From the IMG/VR virus record IMGVR_UViG_3300015366_000185, positions 1 through 32,907 of that record: a DNA stretch of 32,907 nucleotides. The stretch is one strand, 5' to 3'. Of this stretch, positions 19,586 to 27,285 are shown piece by piece (the stretch's first letter is position 1; the number at the start of each line of letters is the position of its first letter). The notes under the pieces are model-generated. The model worked only from the letters and a program-made list of their open reading frames with translations, was not told the DNA's origin and searched no databases. The DNA is from a virus. A program made the translations under genes and the position numbers.

Positions 19586-21211
19586 TTAGACTCCTAGAAT
19601 TGATGGATTCAAACCTCTTCGGCGCATAAGGATGGCGATTTGGTCACGAACACTGACGGCCAAATCTTGTTCCTGCACCACTGAACCCTGAACATTGACA
19701 ACGACATTGATTCCACCCATGCCACCCTTTGAAAGAGGGATGACGGCTTCGGGGCCAGCTTCACCAATCATGGCAAGAGTTGGCTTTGAAACAATTCCGC
19801 CTTCAGCAAGCATTGGAATTTGAGGAATGTTGAAACCGATTTCAGCGCCACCAAGCCATGATGGAAGTTTGACATGGATTGAGTCGATGGCTCGGATTGC
19901 GATATTGACCAAACTGATCAAGCCATTGATTTCAGCCTTGATAGCGCCAATGTAAATTTTGAAACCTTCTGCGAGAACGCTAAAAATGTTTTCAATGAAA
20001 TGCCAAACAACTTCGGCAACATCCTTGATCGCTTGCCATGATTCTTTCCAATGAGTTGCAAGATAAACAACTGCGGTTACAAGAGCGCCAATTGCAAGGG
20101 TCAATCCGCCTGATGCAAGAGCTGTTGCGATTCCTGCCTCAGTAGCAGCAACACCAGTCGCAACCCATCCAGCAATCATCTTGGCAAAATTGATTGTTGA
20201 CTCAACGGCTGCAATTGCAAGTTTGGAGAGATAAGCGCCAATTGCGCCAACTAAAACAACTCCGATGGTAATCGCAAGAGCCTCGGCAATTGCCTTGTGC
20301 TGAGTGAACCAATCGACAACGCCCTTGATTGCTTCCATCAATTTTTCAAGAATAGGAATCAGCATCATGCCGATATTCTTGGCAACATCTTCAGAGGTAG
20401 CCTTGAGAGCTTGCATCTTGCCGGAAAAGGTTTCAGCCTGAGCAGCAGCCTGACCACCAATTGCAGCAGCAAGGCCTTTCATAATTTCAGTTCCAGCTTG
20501 AGATTTTTGATTCACTGCATCTTGAGCAGTGCTTACTTTATCAAGAAGTTTTTGATATTCGGCATGAGATTTTGCGGTTGCATCTGTGGCATCAGAGTGA
20601 GCCTTGAGATATGCGCTCGCATTATCGGTTGCTTTTGCAAGAGCATCGTGAGCCTTGGCAAGTTGCGCTGCATTTGTCGCGGTGATTGGAAGGTCAATTC
20701 CAAGCTGCTTCAAAGCGCGAAGGTTTCCTTCTTGAGCGCGAGCAACTGCGGTTGCAGCATCAGCCAAATCAATGTGCTTATATTTTGCAAGATCGGCTGC
20801 AAGTGAAAGATCGTCGAGAGCCTTGTTTGGATCTTTGAGCGCGGTTGTTAGGTTAGCCAAAGCCTCTTGAGTCTGAGCATTGGTGTAGCCATATTGTTCC
20901 ATCGCCTTTTGCGCTTTGCCGATTGGCTCTTTGAATTGTTCAAAACTTGTTCCGGCATTTTTCAACGCTGCTTCGAGCTTGGCGTGTGAGGCTTCAAACT
21001 TGTCTGCCATCTCTACGCCAAGGACACCAACACCAATGGCTGCTACGCCTAGACCAAAGAGCGCTGCCTTGCCAAAAGTTGCGAGCTTATCGAAAGAGGA
21101 TGTGCCAGCCTTTTCGGTGGTTGCAATTTCGGTTCGCGCCTCACCCATTGCTGCGGTAAATTCAGAAATGTTTGCTTTGAGTTCAACGAATACTGGTGGA
21201 AGCATTGACAT
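19586..21211 (-). CDS. Tape measure protein
   Basis: The 541-residue protein has a helical N-terminal half (residues 1-300, many Ala, Lys and Gln), then hydrophobic segments (IAEALAITIGVVLVGAIGAY; GGLTLAIGALVTAVVYL). The C-terminus reads LAEGGIVSKPTLAMIGEAGPEAVIPL, a hallmark of tape measure proteins. It sets tail length; at about 0.15 nm per residue a tail near 80 nm is expected. It follows the chaperone and gp10-like genes. The start is the ATG directly after a TAA. Confidence 0.92.
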   Translation of the reverse strand: MSMLPPVFVELKANISEFTAAMGEARTEIATTEKAGTSSFDKLATFGKAALFGLGVAAIGVGVLGVEMADKFEASHAKLEAALKNAGTSFEQFKEPIGKAQKAMEQYGYTNAQTQEALANLTTALKDPNKALDDLSLAADLAKYKHIDLADAATAVARAQEGNLRALKQLGIDLPITATNAAQLAKAHDALAKATDNASAYLKAHSDATDATAKSHAEYQKLLDKVSTAQDAVNQKSQAGTEIMKGLAAAIGGQAAAQAETFSGKMQALKATSEDVAKNIGMMLIPILEKLMEAIKGVVDWFTQHKAIAEALAITIGVVLVGAIGAYLSKLAIAAVESTINFAKMIAGWVATGVAATEAGIATALASGGLTLAIGALVTAVVYLATHWKESWQAIKDVAEVVWHFIENIFSVLAEGFKIYIGAIKAEINGLISLVNIAIRAIDSIHVKLPSWLGGAEIGFNIPQIPMLAEGGIVSKPTLAMIGEAGPEAVIPLSKGGMGGINVVVNVQGSVVQEQDLAVSVRDQIAILMRRRGLNPSILGV

Positions 21212-21715
21212 TTAGATAATACCCCCAACTCGTGAGATTGCTTTATCCCAACCAGCATCGAAAGCATCTCCCATGATTGGAAGAGTTTTTTCATAGGCAG
21301 GGCGAAAATATGGAAATTTCAATTCTAGTGGAGCCTTTTTGACTCGGTTTGGTTTCGCTCCAACACCAACGCCACCGGTAAAGAATCCAGCAGCATCTTT
21401 CTTTGGATTGCGAACGCCACCAACGCCTTTGTATAAAACGCCGGTCATTCTACCTGGGCCACCTGATCGTGGGGAATTATGTTGGCCAGTAGTTCCTGGC
21501 ACTTGATAATTTTTGCCGGTGATTCGGTTAGCGCCTTTTTGTGTCCAGCGTGGAGCGCCTCGCAAGTTTGCTCTGATCGCTGTTTTCAATTTGTTTTGAT
21601 TTGCTTTGATGGCGGTGATGGTTGCGATCTCAGTGCGAGTTTCAATTTCGCGAGTGACTGTGTTGAACTCAGTCAATCCATGCCAAATCGTGCTAACCAC
21701 TGGAGATCCTGCCAT
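21212..21715 (-). CDS. HK97 gp10-like / minor tail protein
   Basis: The 167-residue protein is basic, with a helical N-terminus (TEIATITAIKANQNKLKTAI), a central Gly/Arg/Pro-rich loop (QHNSPRSGGPGRMTGVLYKG) and a conserved end (FPYFRPAYEKTLPIMGDAF). The end pattern recalls HK97 gp10-family proteins, which normally lie before the major tail protein; here the gene is between the chaperones and the tape measure. Either the gene moved or it is an unrelated minor tail protein. It starts ATG right after the TAA that ends the chaperone fusion. Confidence 0.55.
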   Translation of the reverse strand: MAGSPVVSTIWHGLTEFNTVTREIETRTEIATITAIKANQNKLKTAIRANLRGAPRWTQKGANRITGKNYQVPGTTGQHNSPRSGGPGRMTGVLYKGVGGVRNPKKDAAGFFTGGVGVGAKPNRVKKAPLELKFPYFRPAYEKTLPIMGDAFDAGWDKAISRVGGII

Positions 21716-22329
21716 TTAGATTTCTCCATCCGCCATTTTGTTTTTGGTTTCAATATAAACTTCATCAATTGCCAAGAGCCAGTCTAGTGTAGCAGCCGAC
21801 TCATTTTCTAATTGTGAAGGTGTGCAATGAAGCAAAGTGCAGAGTCTATAAGTTCGCAAATGTTCCGGAAGGGAGCCACGAACAGTTCCCCCCTCAAGCG
21901 CCCGACCTAAGCGTCTGAGGGTTTGGTGGGGGAATCAGGGTCGTTGCTTATTCCAAACTTAGGCATCATCGAAGTGATGTCTGTTGCGGATATTTGTTGC
22001 AAAACTTCATAATCGCCTTGTGAAAGATTGCCAACCGAATCAAGATCAATTGAATTTTCAAATGACCAAGATTCAATGCGAGCGATAATCAGCAAGTCAT
22101 TTAGATCGTTGAATTCATCAAGAATTGCTGGATCAATTGTTGCTGCAACTTGAGCAGCTTTTTCTTCATCATTTAGATCGCTCGGTGCAGCTTCTAATGC
22201 GCTTTTGGCTTGGGATTTTCCAAGCACCAAAAGAGCCTTCTCAACTGGTCGGCGTAATCTAACCGGAACGGCGGATGGTTCCCTGACGATTGCCCATCCG
22301 CCACTCGGTAAATTGATTTTCTCTGACAT
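21716..22329 (-). CDS. Tail assembly chaperone fusion (G-T type) made by -1 frameshift
   Basis: After the zero-frame protein, the -1 frame stays open from 21934 to the TAA at 21716. It encodes an extension of about 70 residues (LRRLGRALEGGTVRGSLPEH; LENESAATLDWLLAIDEVY). It has no start codon of its own before this stretch and ends one base before the next gene. Long-tailed phages usually make two such proteins in about this ratio-controlled way, the longer by ribosomal slippage. Both products assist tape measure assembly. The slip must occur between 21910 and 21934. Confidence 0.75.
21907..22329 (-). CDS. Tail assembly chaperone (short form)
   Basis: The 140-residue zero-frame product is placed just after the major tail protein and before the tape measure region, as in lambda-like phages. 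It starts MSEKINLPSGGWAIVREPSA, continues with a charged helix and DLNDLLIIARIESWSF, and ends PKFGISNDPDSPTKPSDA. The ATG at 22329 follows a short gap. Its last codons contain the probable slippery region for the longer form. The family call rests on position, size and overlapping-frame architecture. Confidence 0.75.
   Translation of the reverse strand: MSEKINLPSGGWAIVREPSAVPVRLRRPVEKALLVLGKSQAKSALEAAPSDLNDEEKAAQVAATIDPAILDEFNDLNDLLIIARIESWSFENSIDLDSVGNLSQGDYEVLQQISATDITSMMPKFGISNDPDSPTKPSDA
21928..21932 (-). other. Probable -1 frameshift site (C5 run)
   Basis: In the only overlap between the two chaperone frames (21910-21934) the zero-frame codons are TCC CCC ACC AAA CCC TCA GAC GCT TAG. 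The run of five C allows a proline tRNA on CCC to slip back one base and still pair fully. No classic X-XXY-YYZ heptamer is present, so the site is non-standard. Confidence 0.5.
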
Positions 22330-22349
22330 TGTTTCCCCTGTTTCTTAGA

Positions 22350-23327
22350 TTAGAGAGTTGAATCTGCTGTCTGATAAACGATTGTCAAAGGTGCATCTGT
22401 TCCATTGTCGTAAGCGGTGAAAGTCATCGCTAGATCAATGACACCAGGGCCAGGAACATTTGGTGTGTCAGCATCGAACTTGACTGCTGAAACTGTGATC
22501 GACAACTTCTCAGATTGACCATTGGCGATGGTTGCACCTGTGAAGGTTAGAGCCAAAGCGGTTGTGGTATCTGCAAGATACTTTGCGAATAAGGTTGTGT
22601 CTGTGAATTCGGCAGTCAACTTTCCGGTGATTGATCGGAAGCCATTGATTACTTGTTCAGATTTGATTCCTGCTGCGCCAAGGTTGTAACGATCACCCTT
22701 CAAGGTGTTGTTCACTGTAAGAGTGAAATCCTTGATGTTTGCAACTGATGAACCATCAACGGTGATTGCGCCTTGAGCGAAGTTGAAGAGGTTTGAAATT
22801 GGTGAATAAGAAGCCGTTGCAAGAGAAGTTCCGGTGGTCATTGAAGCGCCATCGACATTGAACTTGCCCATTGCAATTCCACCATTGGCAACTGAAAGCT
22901 CCCATGATGAAACCTTCATGCCTGAAGTGGTCTTTGGTGTGACGGTTCCGCCATATTGAGGAACGCCAACTTGCGCTGTAAATGAGCGACCATAGACATC
23001 GCCAAGAGTAAAGCTGTAAGAATAAACGCCTGTTGTGACTGTGGTTGGTGAAGGTGCTGAACCCATTGCGTGTGAAAGCAAAAGTCCAAGGCCACGAGTA
23101 GGCAAATCAAGAACGATGTCACCAGTGACATCTGTTGTGGTCACAACTCTGCGCTGTGAGCGAGGAAGTTGTCCACCTGCACGAAGGCCTTGGCCGACTG
23201 CAACTTTTTTGTTGAATTTGATGTTTTCGCTTGTGAATTCATAAAAGCGAGTAACAGTCACGCTGTTATTGAAGGTTGTTTCGGTTGCAATTCCTAATTG
23301 CGAACCAATACCGGAACCGATTGCCAT
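22350..23327 (-). CDS. Major tail protein
   Basis: The 325-residue beta-rich protein is in the normal place before the chaperones. It starts MAIGSGIGSQLGIATETTFN, has the repeated RFYEFTSENI and DVTGDIVLDLPTRGLGLLL blocks of actinophage tail tube proteins, and ends with an Ig-like or strand-rich part (KLSITVSAVKFD; IDLAMTFTAYDNG). It would polymerise into the tail tube. A strong AGGAGAAACTC site precedes the ATG at 23327, in line with high expression. Confidence 0.88.
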   Translation of the reverse strand: MAIGSGIGSQLGIATETTFNNSVTVTRFYEFTSENIKFNKKVAVGQGLRAGGQLPRSQRRVVTTTDVTGDIVLDLPTRGLGLLLSHAMGSAPSPTTVTTGVYSYSFTLGDVYGRSFTAQVGVPQYGGTVTPKTTSGMKVSSWELSVANGGIAMGKFNVDGASMTTGTSLATASYSPISNLFNFAQGAITVDGSSVANIKDFTLTVNNTLKGDRYNLGAAGIKSEQVINGFRSITGKLTAEFTDTTLFAKYLADTTTALALTFTGATIANGQSEKLSITVSAVKFDADTPNVPGPGVIDLAMTFTAYDNGTDAPLTIVYQTADSTL

Positions 23328-23339
23328 GAGTTTCTCCTA

Positions 23340-23549
23340 TTAGGCTGAGGCAGCCGGTGAATCCGGCGCTGCGGTGGATGGGTTTTGAGCTGGTGCTGAT
23401 GAATCAGCCTTTGCCCAATTGTCTGTCTGTTCGAGAAGTGATGCTGCTGCTTCATCTGAAACATCAGCAATTGCTCCAGCAAGGACTGTGATGCCCAATG
23501 CTGGAATAACAAGATCCCCTAGTCCTGAAACATTTTTGATCTTCGCCAT
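23340..23549 (-). CDS. Small conserved virion-region protein
   Basis: The 69-residue protein reads AKIKNVSGLGDLVIPALGIT, then GAIADVSDEAAASLLEQTDNW and a Pro/Ala/Ser-rich tail. This pattern (V-x-N-V-S-G-x-x-x-L-x-V-P-A-L-G) recurs in small proteins found near actinophage head-tail genes; no function is established. The ATG at 23549 has AGGGAG about seven bases upstream. It lies between the tail completion and major tail protein genes. Confidence 0.65.
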   Translation of the reverse strand: MAKIKNVSGLGDLVIPALGITVLAGAIADVSDEAAASLLEQTDNWAKADSSAPAQNPSTAAPDSPAASA

Positions 23550-23559
23550 TTATTGCTCC

Positions 23560-24021
23560 CTAGATTTTTGCTCGGTAGGTTATTGTAAAGTTGATCACGA
23601 CTGCTGCGCCAACTGTGGTTTGGCGATAACTCATTTGGTAACTGTCTAATCCTGAATACATGACCACGCCACTGAAGCTGACATCGCTTCGAATTACAGT
23701 TTCAACATTGCCAAGAATTGTGAAAGCGGTTGATCGAAGAGTGGTCAGATTTGTGCCACCGTTCGCTGCCCAAAGCGAGCAAGTAATTGCTCCATCTTCA
23801 AACTTTGAAATCGCTCCGAGTTGTTTATATTCCTGACGAGCTGAACCGGCGAGAACATCATCGCCTTCCATTGATCCATCTGTGCCGACAACGATTGCGT
23901 TGCCTGGATAAGACTGATCAATTTCGATTCCGTCAAAGATTCGAATCCCTGTGAGGGATGAAGCGTTGCGAAATGCGGTGATGACTGCATTTGTGAAAGT
24001 TGGAAGTGCTGAGGTTGACAT
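23560..24021 (-). CDS. Tail completion / tail terminator-like protein
   Basis: The 153-residue protein has a helical start (PTFTNAVITAFRNASSLTGI), a beta-rich core (YPGNAIVVGTDGSMEGDD; DGAITCSLWAANGGTNLTTL) and the ending VVINFTITYRAKI. Position between the connector and the major tail protein, together with size, fits the tail terminator (lambda gpU-like) that caps the tail tube. Sequence evidence alone is moderate. The start is ATG 24021, 2 nt after the previous stop. Confidence 0.6.
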   Translation of the reverse strand: MSTSALPTFTNAVITAFRNASSLTGIRIFDGIEIDQSYPGNAIVVGTDGSMEGDDVLAGSARQEYKQLGAISKFEDGAITCSLWAANGGTNLTTLRSTAFTILGNVETVIRSDVSFSGVVMYSGLDSYQMSYRQTTVGAAVVINFTITYRAKI

Positions 24022-24023
24022 GA

Positions 24024-24866
24024 TTATGCCAAGCCAGGGAGAGAGGTTGGATCAAGAAGTTCCATCGCTCTGCGTGGCAATGAGTAGGTGCTTGATGGAT
24101 AAAGTTCATCACCTGACTGAGTGCGACCCATGACATTCATCGCGCCTCTTTGTGTTTGCCACATATGGCGGATGATTTCCAAAACGCCTTGCTTGGCGCT
24201 CATTGGTGGATTGACATATCCGGCAACATAAGTGATGACCACATTGTTCACGCCAGCAGTCCAGTAGCCATAAGAATTGGTTGCGTAAAGAGTTCCTGAA
24301 CCAAGGCGATAAATTCGTTGTCCGGTGAAATCCACAAAATACTGATTGGAGTTTAGCAAGTAGCCATTTTCATAAACCGAAGTTACTGAAATTACCTTTG
24401 GATTATGGATTCGGATGAATTCATTTCCGCCATCATAGGTTTCGGAAGTGTAAGTTCTACGGCCAAGAACAACTCCGGTGTATTGCTCGGCTAAATCTGT
24501 TGCAGCATCCATGAATCGGCGAACTTCATTTTCATTCGCGCTCGCCACTGGAATGTTTAGATATTCCAAAACTTCATCGTAACCAACGATTCCAATGTCA
24601 CCGATATTGCGAACTTCAAAAACATCTGCATAGGCTTGAGGCCATGATCCTGTTGCACTCCAAGCGATAACATGACGGCCAGGCAGAGTTGGAAGATATG
24701 AAGCGGTATATGTTCCGGTTGTGGTTGTGGAAGTTGTTATTGAGCTAGTGCTTCCATCTGGAAGAGTAACTGAAGCGGTGACTGTGCCAGGATTTACGGC
24801 ATTGCCACTTGAATCAACAGTTGACCAAGTGAAATATACCTTGTCACCGAGATCATAACTTGCCAT
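24024..24866 (-). CDS. Head-tail connector with N-terminal Ig-like domain
   Basis: The 280-residue protein has an Ig-like beta domain (about 1-85: DKVYFTWSTVDSSGNAVNPG, GTYTASYLPTLPGRHVIAWS). The HK97 gp6-like connector pattern follows (VGYDEVLEYLNIPVAS, RRFMDAATDLAEQYTGVVLG, and a C-terminal helix with EIIRHMWQTQRGAM). The adaptor would bind below the portal. The Ig-like fusion is less usual on this protein and could project from the neck. It lies in the normal head-tail joining position. Confidence 0.7.
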   Translation of the reverse strand: MASYDLGDKVYFTWSTVDSSGNAVNPGTVTASVTLPDGSTSSITTSTTTTGTYTASYLPTLPGRHVIAWSATGSWPQAYADVFEVRNIGDIGIVGYDEVLEYLNIPVASANENEVRRFMDAATDLAEQYTGVVLGRRTYTSETYDGGNEFIRIHNPKVISVTSVYENGYLLNSNQYFVDFTGQRIYRLGSGTLYATNSYGYWTAGVNNVVITYVAGYVNPPMSAKQGVLEIIRHMWQTQRGAMNVMGRTQSGDELYPSSTYSLPRRAMELLDPTSLPGLA

Positions 24867-24868
24867 TG

Positions 24869-25630
24869 TTACTCCTTAGAATTAGGGGCATCAGACTCAT
24901 TCTCCAGGGGTAAGACTGAGCCTGATGCTTGAAAGTGCTGGATCGCAGCTTCACGCATTGGGAAATGGTGTCGCTCATCGAGCCAAAATTCTTTTCGGTG
25001 CTTCAAGATTGCACCTGTGTGCGCGTGAATCGGGAAACCAAGAGATTTGATTCGCTTGGAAAAGAGAAGATCCTCGCCAAAATAAGTTCCATCAATTGCG
25101 CCTTCAACGAACCAAGCCCAATCCTTGCCTTGATTTGGGGTTGCTTCTTCGCGCATCTTTTCAAAAACGCTTCGGTGAATTAGAAGGCAACCGGTTCCGG
25201 CTGCATCTACTTCCAAAACTGTGTCGATTGGATAATCATCAATCGGTTGCAGACCAGCATTCTCGGTCATGCGATAAATCGTTGGAACTGGTCGCAACAT
25301 ATCTTGCTCATCAAAGAAGGCTGCGAAAACTAATCCTGAAACCACTGGGCGCTCTTTGTCGTGAGCTGTGGAAATCAATTTGTGAAATACATCAAGCGGA
25401 AGGCGCTCATCGGCATCTATAAGCAAGAGCCAAGGCGTATCAACTTCCTCAAGGAAATTCTTGACAACAACATTTCGAGATCGGGTTGTCAGACCGATGT
25501 TTGCAACTTGAACCATGTGATCAAGTTTGCCAAGTGGATCTCTCGCGATATGGATCAAGTCCATTGCAAGTTGACCATTTATTTTTCCGTCATTGACTAT
25601 GCCAATGCAGACTTTGTCAGACATCTTCAT
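24869..25630 (-). CDS. Glycosyltransferase, GT-A fold, in the head operon
   Basis: The 253-residue protein has the GT2-like series: TTRSRNVVVKNFLEEVDTPW, then LLLIDADERLP (a DxD-type metal site) and a later GTGCLLIHRSVFEKM and FGEDLLFSKRIKSLGFPIH (the ED of the acceptor side). Together these are characteristic of glycosyltransferases that use nucleotide sugars. It lies two genes after the major capsid protein, so virion glycosylation is a reasonable inference; capsid and tail glycosylation by phage-encoded transferases is known in mycobacteriophages. It starts in an ATGA overlap; a second ATG is at codon 3. Confidence 0.8.
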   Translation of the reverse strand: MKMSDKVCIGIVNDGKINGQLAMDLIHIARDPLGKLDHMVQVANIGLTTRSRNVVVKNFLEEVDTPWLLLIDADERLPLDVFHKLISTAHDKERPVVSGLVFAAFFDEQDMLRPVPTIYRMTENAGLQPIDDYPIDTVLEVDAAGTGCLLIHRSVFEKMREEATPNQGKDWAWFVEGAIDGTYFGEDLLFSKRIKSLGFPIHAHTGAILKHRKEFWLDERHHFPMREAAIQHFQASGSVLPLENESDAPNSKE

Positions 25631-25773
25631 CGAATTTCCCTCGCTGGATTTATGGCGGTGGTTTCGATGGTTCCTGCTTCATGTTCAGCGATCAGCGAAT
25701 CCAAGGCTTCGATGCCTTTGGAAGCGACAATCTCGCGAGCAGTTTTCAATCCTTCAAGAAATATGGATTGCAT
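25627..25773 (-). CDS. 48-residue protein between capsid and glycosyltransferase genes
   Basis: A short frame starts at ATG 25773, with GGGGG five bases upstream, and stops in an ATGA overlap with the glycosyltransferase. The protein is helical and acidic (FLEGLKTAREIVASKGIEAL; DSLIAEHEAG). The exact coupling to the next gene and the ribosome site support it. The function is unknown. It follows the double hairpin after the capsid gene, so its expression may depend on read-through. Confidence 0.6.
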   Translation of the reverse strand: MQSIFLEGLKTAREIVASKGIEALDSLIAEHEAGTIETTAINPAREIR

Positions 25774-25804
25774 GAAATCCCCCGATTTTCATTTTGGTGT
25801 TGAT

Positions 25805-25849
25805 GCCAGCCTTGGGGTTTAGTTCCTCGGAACTCCATCCAAGGCTGGC
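25805..25849 (-). terminator. Two-tier hairpin after the major capsid gene
   Basis: The outer stem is a perfect 11 bp (GCCAGCCTTGG with CCAAGGCTGGC, 25805-25815 and 25839-25849). Inside its 23-nt loop is a second 6-bp stem AGTTCC/GGAACT (25821-25826 with 25829-25834). It starts 22 nt after the capsid stop codon. No T-tract follows on the minus strand, so partial termination or protection of the abundant capsid mRNA end is more likely than full termination. Confidence 0.65.
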
Positions 25850-25871
25850 TCAACGGGTCAGACTCTATCTA

Positions 25872-27215
25872 TTAGTAGCCTGAAGGTGCAACTGTGCCGG
25901 TTCCTGAGATAACAGAAACAGACTTATTGAAGCGGTGTGCAAGAGCAGCGTAACCATAGACCTGGAAACGAACGGTCAAGTTACCTGATAGAACATCAGG
26001 AAGAACGCGTGTCTTCACGCCTGATTCGAAGAGGTAAGAATCTGAGAACTTACCAACAAGGATTGGGCTTTGGTTGGTGCCAGTTCCGTAGTTCTTTGGA
26101 AGAGTGGCATCAACATAGACTGGAACGCCTTGGATTGTACCAACTAGGCCAGCAGGTGCGCCAGCAGCAGTTAGAACACCACCAGCGTTGAATGGGCCAG
26201 CACCGGTTGGAACCACGATTGGGCGGTTTGATCCGTCAACCTGTGATGCTAACCAATACCATACTGAAGGATTCATGACGATTGCTTCAACTGGCTTGTA
26301 GCGGTTTGTTACAACCTTTGAGATTCCCTTTGCAATCGCGATCAAGCCGTTGACTGCTGTTGGGGTTGTTTCTGTCCAAGTTGTTGGGATTGAGTTTGTT
26401 GAATCGTCGAACTTGTTGATCAAGCCTTGGATATAACCTGATGAAGTTGAGTTAGCGCCAACAACTGCTGTGTTGAGTTGTAGTGCATAGTCAGCCATTA
26501 GGTCACCAAATACTAGGCGATCAAGTCCACCTGCAAGAGGTGATTGCTCAACTAGTTGAATTGAAACATTCTCATAACCTGAGATTGTGCGAACTGGCGC
26601 TGAAACGGTTGATGAAACCATGTCGCGAGTTGTTGTCGCAGCGTTATCAGCAGATTGGAATGCAGCCAATGTTCCTGTTGTGATTTGAGGAATGTTGATT
26701 GAGTCTGTTCCTGCTGGAAGAGCCATGTTTGTAACAAGATCAGCAGTTACGCGAGCAGCACGAGCAAACTCAGCGTATTCATTGATCAAGTAAATTGGTG
26801 GAACGAAATCTCCACCAGCGCCGTCGGTGCGAGAAATATCGCGAAGTTCAACTGCTACTTCTTGTTGGTGACGGTTTAGGCGTTCCCATGCTTGGGAATC
26901 ATTGCGAAGGGTTCCGGCGATCATATCGCGAACGAATGAATTACGGCCATCCTTCTCATAAGTGTGTGCTTCGCGAGTAACCACTGCGCCACCGAAAGTC
27001 TTGACTCCGGCTTCCTTGCGTGATTCTGCAATTGCAGCAGTGCGAGCTTCTACTGCTTCAACTGTTGCAATGCGCTCATCGATCTTCTCGATTTCGGCTT
27101 GCTTATCGGTAACAGCATCGAGGGCTTCAGCAGTTACATCTTCAGAAACAAGTGCTGCTTCTACTTCTGCAACTAGGCCATCGCGTTGTTCCTTGAGCTT
27201 TGATGATAATGACAT
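25872..27215 (-). CDS. Major capsid protein (HK97 fold) with N-terminal delta/scaffold domain
   Basis: The 447-residue protein has a charged coiled-coil N-terminus (LSSKLKEQRDGLVAEVEAAL to about residue 75), the delta domain that serves as scaffold in HK97-type heads and is removed by the protease. The rest matches the HK97 capsid family: FVRDMIAGTLRN, VPPIYLINEYAEFARAARV, SINIPQITTG, and the late GKFSDSYLFESG and GYAALAHRFNKSV. I chose ATG 27215; a GTG at 27224 is in frame. The upstream gene encodes the protease. No separate scaffold gene is seen, as expected. Confidence 0.92.
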   Translation of the reverse strand: MSLSSKLKEQRDGLVAEVEAALVSEDVTAEALDAVTDKQAEIEKIDERIATVEAVEARTAAIAESRKEAGVKTFGGAVVTREAHTYEKDGRNSFVRDMIAGTLRNDSQAWERLNRHQQEVAVELRDISRTDGAGGDFVPPIYLINEYAEFARAARVTADLVTNMALPAGTDSINIPQITTGTLAAFQSADNAATTTRDMVSSTVSAPVRTISGYENVSIQLVEQSPLAGGLDRLVFGDLMADYALQLNTAVVGANSTSSGYIQGLINKFDDSTNSIPTTWTETTPTAVNGLIAIAKGISKVVTNRYKPVEAIVMNPSVWYWLASQVDGSNRPIVVPTGAGPFNAGGVLTAAGAPAGLVGTIQGVPVYVDATLPKNYGTGTNQSPILVGKFSDSYLFESGVKTRVLPDVLSGNLTVRFQVYGYAALAHRFNKSVSVISGTGTVAPSGY

Positions 27216-27285
27216 TTTTGTCACTTTCTCTAGGATTGGATGAATGGAAACCGCCTGGGCAGAAGCGCAGGGGGTAATCGCTTGA

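Noticed and set aside
27216-27285. A promoter or terminator between the protease and capsid genes
   Set aside because: The 70-nt gap shows no good -35/-10 pair or stable hairpin; only a short CCTG/CAGG pairing was seen.
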